From positions 682,001 through 746,000 of the forward strand of contig JACRMV010000001.1 in assembly GCA_016235025.1 (NCBI GenBank): a stretch of 64,000 bases of DNA, in the 5' to 3' direction. This document shows, one piece after another, positions 8,225 through 18,614 of the stretch. The notes under the pieces are model-generated. The model worked only from the letters and a program-made list of their open reading frames with translations. It was not told the DNA's origin and made no database searches. How positions within the stretch are numbered: the first letter of the stretch is position 1; every line of letters begins with the position of its first letter. The position numbers and the translations under genes were made by a program. The DNA is from Rhodocyclales bacterium. GTDB taxonomy: Bacteria; Pseudomonadota; Gammaproteobacteria; Burkholderiales; Rhodocyclaceae.

Positions 8225-10642
8225 TCAGTGTGTGAGAACCGCCGACGTCGCTGTATCAGATGCCACCACCGGAAGTTCCGGAGTAGCAACGGCTTCGGGC
8301 AAAGATTGCGGTATCCGCTCCAGGGCAAGCTCCAAGACCTTATCAACCCACCTGACTGGCTGAATTTCGATGCGATTTTTTATCGAATCAGAAATCTCGG
8401 CAAGGTCTTTGACATTCTCTTCCGGAATCAGCGCCAGACGAATCCCGCCACGCACTGCCGCCAGCAGTTTTTCCTTGAGTCCGCCGATCGGCAACACTTC
8501 ACCACGCAGGGTAATCTCGCCTGTCATGGCCACGTCGGCGCGCACCGGAATTCCTGTCAGAACAGAAACCAGTGCGGTACAAATGGCAATACCGGCGCTT
8601 GGACCATCCTTCGGCGTAGCCCCTTCCGGAAAGTGGATATGAATGTCGCTCTTCTCGAAGGCCTCGTCGGCGATGCCGAGACGCCGGGCCCGGCTGCGCA
8701 CGACGGAGCGCGCAGCCTCCACCGATTCCTTCATGACGTCGCCGATCTGGCCGGTGCGAATGATGTTGCCCTTGCCTGGCATGACCGTCGCCTCGACGGT
8801 CAGCAATTCGCCACCGACTTCGGTCCACGCCAGACCGGTGACCTGGCCAACCTGATTTTCCTTTTCTGCCATGCCAAAGCTGTAACGCCGCACTCCAAGA
8901 TACTTGTCGATGTTCTTGGCATTGACCACGATTTTGTTCTTGCGCGGCCGCATGACCAGCGACTTGACAACCTTTCGGCAAATTTTCGAAATCTCGCGCT
9001 CCAATGCGCGCACACCGGCTTCACGGGTGTAGTAGCGAACAATGTCACGCAGTGCGTCTTCCGTCACAGTCAGCTCGTTGGTCTTGATGCCATTGTTTTT
9101 CATCTGTTTCGACAACAGATAGCGCAGGGCAATATTTACTTTTTCATCTTCCGTGTAGCCTGCCAGACGGATCACCTCCATGCGGTCAAGCAGCGCATGG
9201 GGAATGTTCAGGGTATTTGCCGTTGCGACAAACATCACATCGGACAAGTCGAAGTCGACTTCGATGTAGTGATCCTGGAACGTATGGTTCTGCTCGGGAT
9301 CAAGCACTTCCAGCAAGGCAGACGATGGATCGCCACGGAAATCCTGCCCCATCTTGTCGACTTCGTCGAGCAGGAAAAGCGGGTTCTTGACACCGACTTT
9401 AGTCATGCTCTGCAGTATCTTGCCCGGCATGGAGCCAATATATGTTCGACGATGACCGCGAATTTCGGCTTCATCGCGTACCCCGCCCAATGCCATGCGA
9501 ATGAACTTGCGATTGGTGGCCTTGGCCACGGATTGACCAAGTGAAGTCTTGCCTACGCCCGGCGGCCCGACGAGACAGAGAATCGGCGCCTTGACCTTGT
9601 CCACCCGCTGCTGGACAGCAAGATATTCGATAATACGTTCCTTTACCCGCTCCAGCCCATAGTGATCCTTGTCGAGCGTCTTCTCGGCCAGCGAAAGATC
9701 CTTGCTGATGCGCGACTTTTTGCGCCACGGCAGACCTACCAGAGTTTCGATGTAGTTACGCACCACCGAAGCCTCGGCCGACATGGGTGACATCAGCTTC
9801 AACTTTTTCATCTCGGCATTGGCCTTGGTCAAGGCCTCCTTGCTCATGCCGGCCGCCTTGATCTTCTTTTCCAGTTCCTCTATATCGGCGCCTTCCTCAC
9901 CCTCGCCAAGCTCTTTCTGGATTGCCTTGACCTGCTCATTGAGGTAATACTCGCGCTGACTCTTCTCCATTTGGCGTTTGACACGGCCACGGATGCGCTT
10001 TTCAACCTGAAGAATATCCAGTTCGTTCTCAAGCTGACTGAGCAGCTTTTCCAGCCGTTCCGCCACGCTGATAATCTCGAGTACTTCCTGCTTCTGCTCC
10101 AGCTTCAATGGCAAATGGGCAGCAATGGTATCTGCCAGGCGTCCTCCCTCTTCAATACCGGTCAGTGATGTCAGCACTTCCGGCGGGATTTTCTTGTTGA
10201 GCTTCACGTACTGGTCAAATTGGGCCAGCACTGTACGGCGCATAGCCTCGATTTCGTGACCGGGATGATCTTCGACCACAATGGGAAGAATTTCGGCAAC
10301 AAACAACTCGCCCTGATCTTTCACACTCAGCACACGCGCCCGATCAATACCTTCAACCAGCACCTTGACTGTGCCATCAGGTAGCTTGAGCATCTGCAGG
10401 ATATTGGCTACGCAGCCAATTTCATACATATCCTCTGGAGCCGGCTCATCCTTGGCGGCAAACTTCTGCGCCAGAAGCAGAATGCTCTGCCCTTCCTCCA
10501 TGGCGATCTCAAGCGCCTTGATTGATTTCGGCCGCCCGACAAACAGCGGAATCACCATATGCGGGAACACCACCACGTCCCGCAGGGGCAACAAGGGAAT
10601 GGTTTGCTTCTCTGCAACGGGACTGGATATATCAGACATCAT
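8225..10642 (-). CDS. lon: ATP-dependent protease Lon
   Basis: An 805-residue cytosolic AAA+ protease degrading misfolded and regulatory proteins. N-terminal substrate domain from [23 protein letters not shown], coiled-coil middle, AAA+ module with Walker [14 protein letters not shown] and Walker [11 protein letters not shown], and C-terminal protease domain with catalytic Ser in [11 protein letters not shown] and Lys in [12 protein letters not shown]. Length is typical. Two adjacent ATGs (10642 and 10639) are possible starts. A good heat-shock promoter lies upstream at 10675-10703. Genes tig, clpP and clpX precede it in the usual order. An inverted repeat of TCACACA surrounds the stop codon at about 8207-8231. 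Confidence 0.98.
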   Translation of the reverse strand: MMSDISSPVAEKQTIPLLPLRDVVVFPHMVIPLFVGRPKSIKALEIAMEEGQSILLLAQKFAAKDEPAPEDMYEIGCVANILQMLKLPDGTVKVLVEGIDRARVLSVKDQGELFVAEILPIVVEDHPGHEIEAMRRTVLAQFDQYVKLNKKIPPEVLTSLTGIEEGGRLADTIAAHLPLKLEQKQEVLEIISVAERLEKLLSQLENELDILQVEKRIRGRVKRQMEKSQREYYLNEQVKAIQKELGEGEEGADIEELEKKIKAAGMSKEALTKANAEMKKLKLMSPMSAEASVVRNYIETLVGLPWRKKSRISKDLSLAEKTLDKDHYGLERVKERIIEYLAVQQRVDKVKAPILCLVGPPGVGKTSLGQSVAKATNRKFIRMALGGVRDEAEIRGHRRTYIGSMPGKILQSMTKVGVKNPLFLLDEVDKMGQDFRGDPSSALLEVLDPEQNHTFQDHYIEVDFDLSDVMFVATANTLNIPHALLDRMEVIRLAGYTEDEKVNIALRYLLSKQMKNNGIKTNELTVTEDALRDIVRYYTREAGVRALEREISKICRKVVKSLVMRPRKNKIVVNAKNIDKYLGVRRYSFGMAEKENQVGQVTGLAWTEVGGELLTVEATVMPGKGNIIRTGQIGDVMKESVEAARSVVRSRARRLGIADEAFEKSDIHIHFPEGATPKDGPSAGIAICTALVSVLTGIPVRADVAMTGEITLRGEVLPIGGLKEKLLAAVRGGIRLALIPEENVKDLAEISDSIKNRIEIQPVRWVDKVLELALERIPQSLPEAVATPELPVVASDTATSAVLTH

Positions 10643-10674
10643 TGTGCCCTTTGGGTTTATTAGTCACACCGCCC

Positions 10675-10703
10675 ACATTGGGACAATGTGACGGAAATTC
10701 AAG
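10675..10703 (-). promoter_or_regulatory. Sigma-32-like heat-shock promoter of lon
   Basis: On the minus strand, CTTGAAT (10697-10703) is followed after 14 bases by CCCAATGT (10675-10682); the heat-shock consensus is CTTGAAA and CCCCATNT. It lies 33 bases before the lon start. A small CCCGGA/TCCGGG hairpin upstream may end clpX messages. Confidence 0.65.
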
Positions 10704-10753
10704 ACCGCCCGGAGGGGTTCCGGGAGAATTCTGACCAGAAGGCTCCAACTGTG

Positions 10754-12019
10754 TCAGTTGGCGCCTGAGACCTTTGGTTGATCGGCGTAGATCATCAGCG
10801 GCTGAACTCCATGCTCGATCGTATTTTCATCAATGACAACCTTGCTCACATTTTCAAGCGTCGGCAGTTCATACATGGTATCGAGCAAGACATTTTCGAG
10901 AATCGAACGCAAACCACGGGCGCCTGTCTTGCGCTTCAGGGCTTTTTTGGCAATGGCCTGCAAGGCAGAAGGGCGAATCTCAAGCTCCACCCCTTCCATC
11001 GAAAAAAGTTTCTGATACTGCTTGACCAGCGCATTTTTCGGCTCAATAAGGATTTCGACCAGTGCCACCTCATCGAGTTCCTGCAATGTAGCGAGAACCG
11101 GCAAGCGTCCGATCAGTTCCGGGATCAGGCCGAACTTGATCAGATCCTCCGGTTCCACCTGTTTCAATGTCTCGCTCACGTTGCCTGCATCACGGCTTTT
11201 TACTTCGGCACCGAAGCCGATGCCGCCCTTTTCTGAGCGGTTGCGAATAACCTTGTCCAGTCCATCGAATGCGCCACCGCAGAAGAAAAGAATATTGGTG
11301 GTGTCGACCTGGATGAAATCCTGATTTGGATGTTTGCGGCCGCCCTGAGGCGGTATGCTGGCCACGGTACCTTCGATCAATTTCAGCAATGCCTGCTGCA
11401 CACCTTCGCCTGAAACGTCGCGCGTAATCGAAGGGTTATCTGCCTTGCGCGAAATCTTGTCGATCTCGTCGATGTAGATGATGCCTTGCTGGGCTTTCTC
11501 CACTTCGTAATCGCAGTTCTGCAACAATTTCTGAATGATATTCTCGACATCCTCGCCGACATACCCGGCTTCGGTCAGTGTTGTCGCATCGGCCATCACG
11601 AAGGGCACATTCAGCATCCGCGCCAGCGTCTGCGCCAGCAGGGTCTTACCTGACCCCGTGGGGCCAATCAACAAGATATTGCTTTTCGCCAGTTCGACGC
11701 CATCACTGCCTTTTTCTTTATGGCGAATCCGTTTGTAATGGTTGTACACGGCGACAGCGAGGATTTTTTTCGCCGAATCCTGCCCGATCACATACTGATC
11801 GAGCATTTCACGAATCTCTTTGGGAGTCGGCAAACCGCCGCCTTCCTTGCTCGCAGGATCTGCTGATATCTCGTCGCGAACAATATCGTTACACAGATCG
11901 ATGCATTCGTCGCAGATAAAAACCGAAGGGCCGGCAATCAGCTTCTTGACCTCATGCTGGCTTTTCCCGCAGAAGGAGCAATACAGCAGCTTGTCACTGT
12001 TACCCGATTTTTTTTCCAC
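10754..12019 (-). CDS. clpX: ATP-dependent Clp protease ATP-binding subunit ClpX
   Basis: A 421-residue AAA+ unfoldase that feeds tagged proteins into ClpP. N-terminal zinc-binding domain with Cys pairs CSFCGKSQ and CDECIDLC (residues about 15-40), AAA+ domain with Walker [13 protein letters not shown], Walker [11 protein letters not shown], the GYVGEDVE pore loop and the ClpP-docking loop within [16 protein letters not shown] region, and sensor 2 in TGARGLRSI. Length is normal. It starts 28 bases after clpP on the same strand, so both are very likely one transcript. Zinc ligands and ATPase residues are all present. Confidence 0.97.
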   Translation of the reverse strand: MEKKSGNSDKLLYCSFCGKSQHEVKKLIAGPSVFICDECIDLCNDIVRDEISADPASKEGGGLPTPKEIREMLDQYVIGQDSAKKILAVAVYNHYKRIRHKEKGSDGVELAKSNILLIGPTGSGKTLLAQTLARMLNVPFVMADATTLTEAGYVGEDVENIIQKLLQNCDYEVEKAQQGIIYIDEIDKISRKADNPSITRDVSGEGVQQALLKLIEGTVASIPPQGGRKHPNQDFIQVDTTNILFFCGGAFDGLDKVIRNRSEKGGIGFGAEVKSRDAGNVSETLKQVEPEDLIKFGLIPELIGRLPVLATLQELDEVALVEILIEPKNALVKQYQKLFSMEGVELEIRPSALQAIAKKALKRKTGARGLRSILENVLLDTMYELPTLENVSKVVIDENTIEHGVQPLMIYADQPKVSGAN

Positions 12020-12047
12020 GATTTTCGTCTCCGTCAGAAGGAAGGCT

Positions 12048-12692
12048 TCAACCAGCAGCAGCTTCAGCGCGGCTCTGCAATACCTTGTCGACTAGGCCGT
12101 ACTCTACCGCAGCATCGGCCGAAAGGAAGTTGTCGCGATCGGTATCGCGCTCGATACGTTCGAGCGACTGTCCGGTATGGGAAGCCAGCATGCTGTTGAG
12201 TTTTTGCTTGAGGAACAGGATTTCCCTGGCATGAATCTCGATATCCGAAGCCTGGCCCTGAAAACCGCCCAGCGGTTGGTGAATCATCACTCGCGAATTC
12301 GGCAGACAGTAACGCTTGCCCTTTTCGCCAGCGGTCAACAAGAAGGCGCCCATGCTGGCGGCCTGTCCAATGCACAGGGTCGAGACATGCGGCTTGATGA
12401 ACTGCATGGTGTCATAAATCGCCATGCCTGCCGTTACAGAGCCGCCGGGTGAGTTGATATAGAAGAAAATATCCTTGTCCGGGTTTTCAGACTCAAGGAA
12501 CAACAGTTGCGCAACAATCAGGTTGGCTGTTGCATCATTGACTGGCCCGACCAGAAAAATTACGCGCTCGCGCAGCAGCCGCGAGTAAATATCGTATGCG
12601 CGCTCGCCGCGACCACTGGTCTCAATCACCATCGGCACCAGACCCAGAGCCTGCGGCTCCCGGATATCACCAGTCATTTGCCAGTTGTTCAT
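12048..12692 (-). CDS. clpP: ATP-dependent Clp protease proteolytic subunit ClpP
   Basis: A 214-residue serine protease that forms the double-ring chamber used by ClpX and ClpA. The triad is Ser113 in [11 protein letters not shown], His138 in VMIHQPLGG and Asp183 in ERDTDRD. The N-terminal [17 protein letters not shown] is the typical axial-loop region. Start taken at ATG 12692, which is preceded by GGGAGG at proper spacing and gives MNNWQMTG; an ATG 21 bases upstream overlaps the tig stop and is unlikely. Order tig-clpP-clpX-lon is the widespread proteobacterial arrangement. Confidence 0.97.
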   Translation of the reverse strand: MNNWQMTGDIREPQALGLVPMVIETSGRGERAYDIYSRLLRERVIFLVGPVNDATANLIVAQLLFLESENPDKDIFFYINSPGGSVTAGMAIYDTMQFIKPHVSTLCIGQAASMGAFLLTAGEKGKRYCLPNSRVMIHQPLGGFQGQASDIEIHAREILFLKQKLNSMLASHTGQSLERIERDTDRDNFLSADAAVEYGLVDKVLQSRAEAAAG

Positions 12693-12709
12693 GGAACCTC
12701 CCGATATGA

Positions 12710-14017
12710 TCACGCCGCACTCCCCATCAATTCGTCAAAGGCCACCGGTTTTTCACTAACCCGGGCATTGGCCAGCGCCCATTCGACCACATTGTTTTCC
12801 AGCGCCAGCGCTTCCGCCTCGGCCAGACGCTGCGGCTGCGAGTAATACCAGCGCACCACCTCCTTCGGATCCTCAAAGGTTTCGGAAAATTCGTCGATAA
12901 TGGCACGCACATGGTCGGGTTTGGCCTGCAACTCCTTCACCCTGACCAATTCGGCAAGAATCAGGCCGAGTTTGACACGGCGCGTTGCCTGATCGACAAA
13001 CCAGGCTGGACTGATGGGCACATTCTTCGCCGCCATGCCGCGTGACTCCATATCGCGGCGCGCTGCCTCCGCCATCTGCTGCGATTCCATCTCAACCAGC
13101 GCCTTGGGCACGTCGATCGGATTTACAGTCAGCAGCACGTCCATGACTTGCTGCTTGACCTTGGCTTGCAGTCTTTTTTTCACTTCACGTTCGAGATTGG
13201 CACGCACCTCGGCCTGCATTTTTGCCACGTCGCCATCGGCCACGCCCAGGCTTTTGGCAAACTCGGCATCAATCTCGGGCAAACGCGGCATTTCAATTTT
13301 CTTTACCTGAATTTCAAACTGCACCTTCTGGCCGGCCAATTCGCTGGCCTGATACCCTTCGGGGAAAGTGACGTCAAATGTCTTGCTTTCGCCGAGCTTG
13401 ACGCCTTCCAGCGCGGCATCGAAGTCAGGCAGCATCATTCCGCTGCCAATCACCACGGTGTAATTTTCCGCCTTGCCGCCGGGAAACTCTTCTCCGCCCT
13501 TGCGCCCGACGAAGTCAATAACCAGGCGATCTTCCTTCTGTGCCGGACGGTCCGCCTCGACGTAGCTGACACGCTGCTTGCGCAGCACATCCAGCGTCTT
13601 TTCAACTTCGACATCCGTGACTGTCAGAACCGGCTTCTCGATGCTCTGGGCTGAAACATCGGCCGGAACAATGGTCGGATAAACCTCGAATACCGCGGTA
13701 AAGCCAAGCGTTCCTTCGGCTGCATCGGACTTCGGCTCGATCTTTGGATAACCCGCCACACGCAGGTTCTGTTCACGCACCTGCGCACTAAAACTCTGCT
13801 CCACAGCCGCACCCACCGCATCGGATCGCGCCTGCCCACCATACTGCTGCTCAATCATCTTCAGCGGCACTTTGCCAGGGCGAAAGCCAGGCAGCTTCGC
13901 TGTGCGGGCGATTTGCTTCAAACGTCCGCCCACATCGCTTTCGATATCAGCCAGATTTACCGTGATATCAATCCGCCGTTCCAGCGAGCTTTGTACAACC
14001 GGTTGCGTATCCGTCAT
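12710..14017 (-). CDS. tig: Trigger factor
   Basis: A 435-residue ribosome-associated chaperone and prolyl isomerase. The ribosome-docking domain has [17 protein letters not shown] (signature GFRxGKxP) at about 44-60; the FKBP-like isomerase domain at about 150-245 contains [20 protein letters not shown] and FDVTFPEGY; the long helical chaperone arms follow. Length matches the family. It follows tRNA-Leu by about 55 bases and precedes clpP by 17 bases, so it heads the protein quality-control operon. Confidence 0.96.
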   Translation of the reverse strand: MTDTQPVVQSSLERRIDITVNLADIESDVGGRLKQIARTAKLPGFRPGKVPLKMIEQQYGGQARSDAVGAAVEQSFSAQVREQNLRVAGYPKIEPKSDAAEGTLGFTAVFEVYPTIVPADVSAQSIEKPVLTVTDVEVEKTLDVLRKQRVSYVEADRPAQKEDRLVIDFVGRKGGEEFPGGKAENYTVVIGSGMMLPDFDAALEGVKLGESKTFDVTFPEGYQASELAGQKVQFEIQVKKIEMPRLPEIDAEFAKSLGVADGDVAKMQAEVRANLEREVKKRLQAKVKQQVMDVLLTVNPIDVPKALVEMESQQMAEAARRDMESRGMAAKNVPISPAWFVDQATRRVKLGLILAELVRVKELQAKPDHVRAIIDEFSETFEDPKEVVRWYYSQPQRLAEAEALALENNVVEWALANARVSEKPVAFDELMGSAA

Positions 14018-14072
14018 TTTTTGTCCGTTAAATTGAGAAATTCAGTAAAAATCGCGTTCATTGTTTTATCAC

Positions 14073-14157
14073 TGGTGCCCAGGAAGGGACTCGAACCCCC
14101 ACACCTTGCGGCGGCAGGACCTAAACCTGCTGCGTCTACCAATTTCGCCACCTGGGC
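14073..14157 (-). tRNA. tRNA-Leu (anticodon UAG)
   Basis: An 85-base class II tRNA: acceptor stem GCCCAGG/CCTGGGC, anticodon stem GCAGG/CCTGC with loop TTTAGGT giving TAG, long variable arm, T-loop GGTTCGAGTCC and encoded CCA. It is upstream of tig on the same strand. Confidence 0.95.
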
Positions 14158-14350
14158 ACAGGCTGCCTTGCCCCTGCATGCCATCGTTGCGCCGCATTAC
14201 ACGCCACGACAAGAGAAAACAATCCGAAATGGAAGGGCGATTTTACCTGCTTTCCCCACTTCTTACCCGCTCCCCTGCCCAATACCTGCTCGCTTCCTGC
14301 CGGTTTCCTGCCGGTTTCCTGACTTCCGGCCACCTATACTTCGCATCACC

Positions 14351-15181
14351 ATGAGGACTCCCGATTCCATTTCACACTACGAAAACTTTCCTGTTGCCTC
14401 GTTTTTGCTGCCGGCACATCTGCGTGGCCCGGTCGCAGCAATTTATGCCTTCGCCCGCAGCGCGGATGATTTTGCCGACGAAGGCAATCTTGCCGCTGAT
14501 GAACGCCTGGCGCTGCTCAACGGTTACCGCGAGGAACTCGACCGCCTCGCGCACGACGAACCGACGCGGCATCCGCTGTTCCTGCGCCTGCGCCCGGTAA
14601 TTGCATGCCATGCCCTGCCGCTGCAACTGTTCCACGACCTGCTCGATGCCTTTGCCCAGGATGTAGCCCATGATCGTTACGCCAATTTTGATGAACTGAT
14701 GGACTACTGCCGCCGTTCGGCCAACCCGGTGGGACGCCTGCTGCTGCACCTGTTCGCCGCCGCGACGCCGGAAAACCTGAAAGACTCCGACGCCATCTGC
14801 TCCGCCCTGCAACTGATCAACCACTGGCAGGATGTCGGCATCGATGCCGGCAAAGGCCCGCGTGGCCGGATTTACCTGCCGGCGGACGATATGGCCAACT
14901 TCGGCGTCAGCGCCGAGAGCATTCTTCGCCGCAGCACCAGCGCCGAGTTTTGCGCGCTCATGCACTTCGAGGTCGAACGGGCGCGCGCCCTGATGCACAG
15001 CGGGGCGCCGCTTGGACGTCGCCTGCCGGGACGCATCGGCATGGAAATCCGTGCCATCATCGCCGGCGGTCTGCGCATCCTGGAGAAAATCGAAGCCGTG
15101 GATTACGACGTTTTCAACCGCCGCCCGACACTCAAGGCCACCGACTGGCCCCGACTCGGCCTGCGTGCACTCTTCTCCTGA
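14351..15181 (+). CDS. hpnC: Squalene synthase-like HpnC (hydroxysqualene synthase)
   Basis: A 276-residue member of the squalene/phytoene synthase family. In the HpnCDE route, HpnC converts presqualene diphosphate to hydroxysqualene for hopanoid membrane lipids. The first Asp-rich motif is SADDFADEG near residue 40; the second region reads NHWQDVGIDAGKGPRGRIYLP near 160, in which the usual pair of Asp is reduced, as is common in HpnC. The start is ATG 14351 with MRTPDSISHYENFPVASFLLP; the frame is open far upstream across tRNA-Leu but that part is not coding. hpnD follows after 10 bases. Confidence 0.92.
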   Translation: MRTPDSISHYENFPVASFLLPAHLRGPVAAIYAFARSADDFADEGNLAADERLALLNGYREELDRLAHDEPTRHPLFLRLRPVIACHALPLQLFHDLLDAFAQDVAHDRYANFDELMDYCRRSANPVGRLLLHLFAAATPENLKDSDAICSALQLINHWQDVGIDAGKGPRGRIYLPADDMANFGVSAESILRRSTSAEFCALMHFEVERARALMHSGAPLGRRLPGRIGMEIRAIIAGGLRILEKIEAVDYDVFNRRPTLKATDWPRLGLRALFS

Positions 15182-15191
15182 TGACAAGCCC

Positions 15192-16025
15192 ATGACGCCT
15201 GATAGCTACTGCCAGCAACGCGCCGCAGCCAGCGGTTCCTCGTTTTATTACAGCTTCCTGTTCCTCCCGCCGGAACAGCGGCAGGCGATTACCGCCCTCT
15301 ACGCCTTTTGCCGCGAAGTCGATGACGCCGTGGATGAAACCGCCGACCCGCACCTGGCCCGCACCAAGCTCGCCTGGTGGCGCAGCGAAATCGCCGCCCT
15401 TTATGCCGGCACTCCCGGCCATCCCGTGACTCAGGCACTGGCGCAGGCAATCAAGCAATTCCCCTTGCCCGAAGAGCAGCTGCTGGAAATCATCGACGGC
15501 ATGGAAATGGACATCGACACCATGCGCTATCCGGATTTCCGCTCGCTGCATCTCTACTGCTACCGCGTCGCCAGCGTCGTCGGCCTGCTCGCCGCCGAGA
15601 TTTTTGGCTACCGCGACCGCCGCACCCTCAAATATGCGCATGACCTGGGCCTGGCATTCCAGCTCACCAACATCATCCGCGATGTCGGCGAAGATGCCCG
15701 GCGCGGACGCATTTACCTGCCACAGGAAGATCTGCTGCGTTTTGGCGTCGGTGAAAGCGATATCCTCGAGGCGCGCCACACGGACAACTTCCGCCGCCTG
15801 ATGGAATTCCAGATCGCGCGCGCCGAAGCCACCTACGACCAGGCGCTGAAGCAGCTTCCGGCCTGCGACCGCACTGCCCAGCGTTCGGGGCTCATCATGG
15901 CCGCCATCTACCGCACCTTGCTGGCCGAAATCGCCCGCGATGGCTGCCAGGTCCTGCGCCAGCGCATCAGCCTCACTCCCCTGCGCAAATTCTGGCTGGC
16001 CACGAAAACCTGGGCCGGTACATGA
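15192..16025 (+). CDS. hpnD: Presqualene diphosphate synthase HpnD
   Basis: A 277-residue prenyl-transferase that condenses two farnesyl diphosphates to presqualene diphosphate. Both magnesium-binding motifs are intact: CREVDDAVDE near residue 40 and NIIRDVGEDARRGRIYLP near 160. The opening YCQQRAAASGSSFYYSFLFLP is typical of HpnD. ATG 15192 lies 10 bases after the hpnC stop, and its own stop overlaps the hpnE start (ATGA), showing a tight operon. A squalene-hopene cyclase gene is not within the window. Confidence 0.94.
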   Translation: MTPDSYCQQRAAASGSSFYYSFLFLPPEQRQAITALYAFCREVDDAVDETADPHLARTKLAWWRSEIAALYAGTPGHPVTQALAQAIKQFPLPEEQLLEIIDGMEMDIDTMRYPDFRSLHLYCYRVASVVGLLAAEIFGYRDRRTLKYAHDLGLAFQLTNIIRDVGEDARRGRIYLPQEDLLRFGVGESDILEARHTDNFRRLMEFQIARAEATYDQALKQLPACDRTAQRSGLIMAAIYRTLLAEIARDGCQVLRQRISLTPLRKFWLATKTWAGT

Positions 16026-17314
16026 GCATCGCCGTCATCGGCGCCGGTTATGCCGGACTCGCCGCAGCGGTCGAACTCGTCACCCAAGGACAAACCGTCG
16101 AAGTCTTCGAAGCCTCACGCACGCTGGGCGGACGCGCCCGCGCCGTGGTTACCGAAGAAGGCACGATCGACAACGGCCAGCACGTCCTGATCGGCGCCTG
16201 CAGCGAAACCCTGCGCCTGATGCGCACCGTCGGCGCCGATCCGCAACGCCTGCTTCAACGCCTGCCGCTGACGCTCGAATTTCCCGGAGAATTTCGCCTT
16301 GCTGCACCGCCCTTGCCGGCCCCGCTGCACATCGCCGCCGCCCTGCTGCGTGCCCAGGGCATCGGCTGGCGGGAAAAATGGGCGGCGCTGCGCCTGATGC
16401 ACCGCCTGCAGCGCGACGGATTTTGCGTCGTTCCCGACCGCACAGTCAGCGCCTGGCTGCAGGAGCAGCAAACGCCGTCGCGCCAGCGCCGATTTTTGTG
16501 GGAACCCCTGTGCATCGCCGCACTCAACACCCCGCCCGATCGCGCCTCGACGCAGATGCTCGCCCATGTCCTGCGCGACAGCCTGGCCGCCACGCGCGCC
16601 GCCAGTGACCTGCTGCTGCCGCGGGTTTCACTCTCGGCGCTGTTCCCCGAACCCGCCGCACACTTCATCCACCGACACGGCGGCACGGTGCATCGCGGCC
16701 GACGCATCACCCTGCTTGAGCACTCGGCCGATGGCTGGCGCCTCGATGGCGCCGGCCCTTTCTCCCAAGTCATCGTCGCCGTCGCGTCGCATCACCTCGA
16801 TGCGCTGCTGCCTGAACTGAAGCCGCTCGTCGCCCACTTCGAGTGGGAACCCATCGTCACCACCTGGCTCACCTATCCGCCCACCATCCGTCTCGCGCAA
16901 CCGATGCTGGGCGTGAGCGACGGCTGTGCGCAATGGTTGTTCGATCACGGCCAGATCAGCGGCAAGCCCGGTCTGATCGCCGCCGTGATCAGCGCTCGCG
17001 GGCGGCATCTTGATTTACCGACGGCAGAACTCGAACGCCGGATACACAACGAAATAGCGCACCTCGTGCCCGGCCTGCCGTCACCCTCGTCGGTCCGCAC
17101 CATCACCGAAAAACGCGCCACCTTCGCCTCCACGCCAGGCCTGCGGCGGCCGCCGACGCGAACCCCGTTCCCCGGCCTCTGGCTGGCGGGCGACTACGTC
17201 GGCTCTGCACTTCCTTCGGTCGCCGGCGATTACCCGGCCACTCTCGAAGGCGCCGTGCGCAGCGGAGTGCAAGCCGCCCGCCATGTGCTATCCGCATCGA
17301 TTCAGGCCGGATGA
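16022..17314 (+). CDS. hpnE: Hydroxysqualene dehydroxylase HpnE (FAD-dependent)
   Basis: A 430-residue flavoprotein of the phytoene desaturase-like amine oxidase family that reduces hydroxysqualene to squalene, the last step of the HpnCDE branch. The N-terminal FAD motif is GAGYAGLAAAVELVTQG at residues 7-23, followed by TLGGRAR, and the C-terminal FAD-contact region is LWLAGDYVGSALPSV near residue 395. Length is typical. It is the end of the hpnCDE operon and converges with a YbbA-like gene nine bases later; no clear terminator separates them. Confidence 0.93.
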   Translation: MSIAVIGAGYAGLAAAVELVTQGQTVEVFEASRTLGGRARAVVTEEGTIDNGQHVLIGACSETLRLMRTVGADPQRLLQRLPLTLEFPGEFRLAAPPLPAPLHIAAALLRAQGIGWREKWAALRLMHRLQRDGFCVVPDRTVSAWLQEQQTPSRQRRFLWEPLCIAALNTPPDRASTQMLAHVLRDSLAATRAASDLLLPRVSLSALFPEPAAHFIHRHGGTVHRGRRITLLEHSADGWRLDGAGPFSQVIVAVASHHLDALLPELKPLVAHFEWEPIVTTWLTYPPTIRLAQPMLGVSDGCAQWLFDHGQISGKPGLIAAVISARGRHLDLPTAELERRIHNEIAHLVPGLPSPSSVRTITEKRATFASTPGLRRPPTRTPFPGLWLAGDYVGSALPSVAGDYPATLEGAVRSGVQAARHVLSASIQAG

Positions 17315-17323
17315 TTTTCCGAA

Positions 17324-17992
17324 TCAGCCGAGCAGACGGCCGCCCGACAACCGCAAGGTGCGGCCACAGCGCCGTGCGAGTTGCTCGTCATGGGTAACCA
17401 GAATCAGTGTGGTGCCGGCTTCGCGGTTCATCTCGAACACCAGATCAATGATCTGCGTGCCGGTCTCGGCATCGAGATTTCCGGTTGGCTCGTCCGCCAG
17501 CAAAAGTTGCGGGCGCACGACAAAGGCGCGCGCCAGGGCCACGCGCTGCTGCTCGCCGCCGGACAAATGCTTCGGATAATGAGCGAGCCGCGCCGCCAGA
17601 CCGACACGCTCCAGCATCGCCACGGCCAGCGGCCGCGCTTCGGGCAGCCCCGCCAGTTCCAGCGGCAACATGACATTTTCCAGTGCGGTGAACGCAGGCA
17701 ACAACTGGAACGACTGAAACACGAAGCCCAGCAGACGCCCGCGCAAAGCCGCACGCGCATCCTCGTCGAGCGTCGCCAGATCCTGCCCCATCAACCTTAC
17801 CGCACCTGCGGTCGGCAGGTCGAGGCCGGCCAGCAACCCGAGCAGGGTCGACTTTCCCGAACCCGAAGCGCCGACGATGGCCACCGCTTCACCACCCTGC
17901 ACGGCAAACGAAATCTCGTGCAGAATCGCCAAGCTGCCGTCGCCGCTGGGCACGGTTTTACTTAACGCCATCACTTCAATCACCGGACTCAT
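17324..17992 (-). CDS. ABC transporter ATP-binding protein, YbbA/LolD type
   Basis: A 222-residue ABC ATPase of the LolD/MacB/YbbA group. Walker A GASGSGKST, Q-loop FVFQSFQLLP, signature LSGGEQQRVALARA, Walker B LLLADEPTGNLD and switch His in ILVTHD are all present. In E. coli, YbbA works with the permease YbbP and is divergent from tesA; the same divergent placement is kept here, but no permease gene follows. Start taken at ATG 17992 (MSPVIEV); an ATG at 17995 is also possible. Its start codon is one base away from the tesA start on the other strand, so each promoter must lie in the other gene. Confidence 0.88.
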   Translation of the reverse strand: MSPVIEVMALSKTVPSGDGSLAILHEISFAVQGGEAVAIVGASGSGKSTLLGLLAGLDLPTAGAVRLMGQDLATLDEDARAALRGRLLGFVFQSFQLLPAFTALENVMLPLELAGLPEARPLAVAMLERVGLAARLAHYPKHLSGGEQQRVALARAFVVRPQLLLADEPTGNLDAETGTQIIDLVFEMNREAGTTLILVTHDEQLARRCGRTLRLSGGRLLG

Positions 17993-17993
17993 C

Positions 17994-18614
17994 ATGTTTT
18001 CTCTCAAACGACTCTGTTTGCTGTGCTGGCTCATAGGCGGGTTTGCACTGACCGCGCATGCTACACCGCCCACCCTCCTCGTCTTCGGTGACAGCCTCTC
18101 GGCAGGCTACGGCATCGCGCGCGCGCAAAGCTGGCCGGTACTGCTCGAACGCCAGTTGCAAAAGGAAGGCAAACCATTCACCGTCGTCAATGCCAGCATC
18201 AGCGGCGAAACTACCGCCGGCGGCCGGGCACGCTTCGCGGCGGCATTGCAGCAATTCGAACCGGCCATCGTCATCCTTGCCCTCGGCGCCAACGACGGCC
18301 TGCGCGGATTGCCCATTGCCGCAATGAATGAAAATCTGGCTGCGATGATCGCCCAAGCTAAACGCCACTCTGCCCGCGTCCTGCTGGTCGGCATTCGCCT
18401 GCCGCCAAATTATGGCGCTGACTACACGCAGGCCTTTGCCGCCACCTTCCGCACTCTCGCCCGCCGCGAGAAAGTTGCCCTGCTGCCCTTCCTGCTGGAG
18501 CCGATCGCACTCGATACCGACGCCTTCCAGGCCGATGGCCTGCACCCGACAGCGGCCGTCCAGCCCAAGCTGATGCAGCACGTCCGAACAGCCCTGACCC
18601 CGCTGCTGCGATGA
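17994..18614 (+). CDS. tesA: SGNH/GDSL esterase, TesA-type (arylesterase / thioesterase I / lysophospholipase)
   Basis: A 206-residue exported hydrolase with a signal peptide (MFSLKRLCLLCWLIGGF, cleavage near AHA). Block I FGDSLSAGYGIA carries the nucleophile Ser, block III has GANDGLRG with the oxyanion Asn, and block V DGLHPT holds the catalytic Asp and His. Family members hydrolyse acyl-CoAs, lysophospholipids and aryl esters in the periplasm. The stop overlaps the selU start (ATGA), although the functions look unrelated. Confidence 0.9.
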   Translation: MFSLKRLCLLCWLIGGFALTAHATPPTLLVFGDSLSAGYGIARAQSWPVLLERQLQKEGKPFTVVNASISGETTAGGRARFAAALQQFEPAIVILALGANDGLRGLPIAAMNENLAAMIAQAKRHSARVLLVGIRLPPNYGADYTQAFAATFRTLARREKVALLPFLLEPIALDTDAFQADGLHPTAAVQPKLMQHVRTALTPLLR

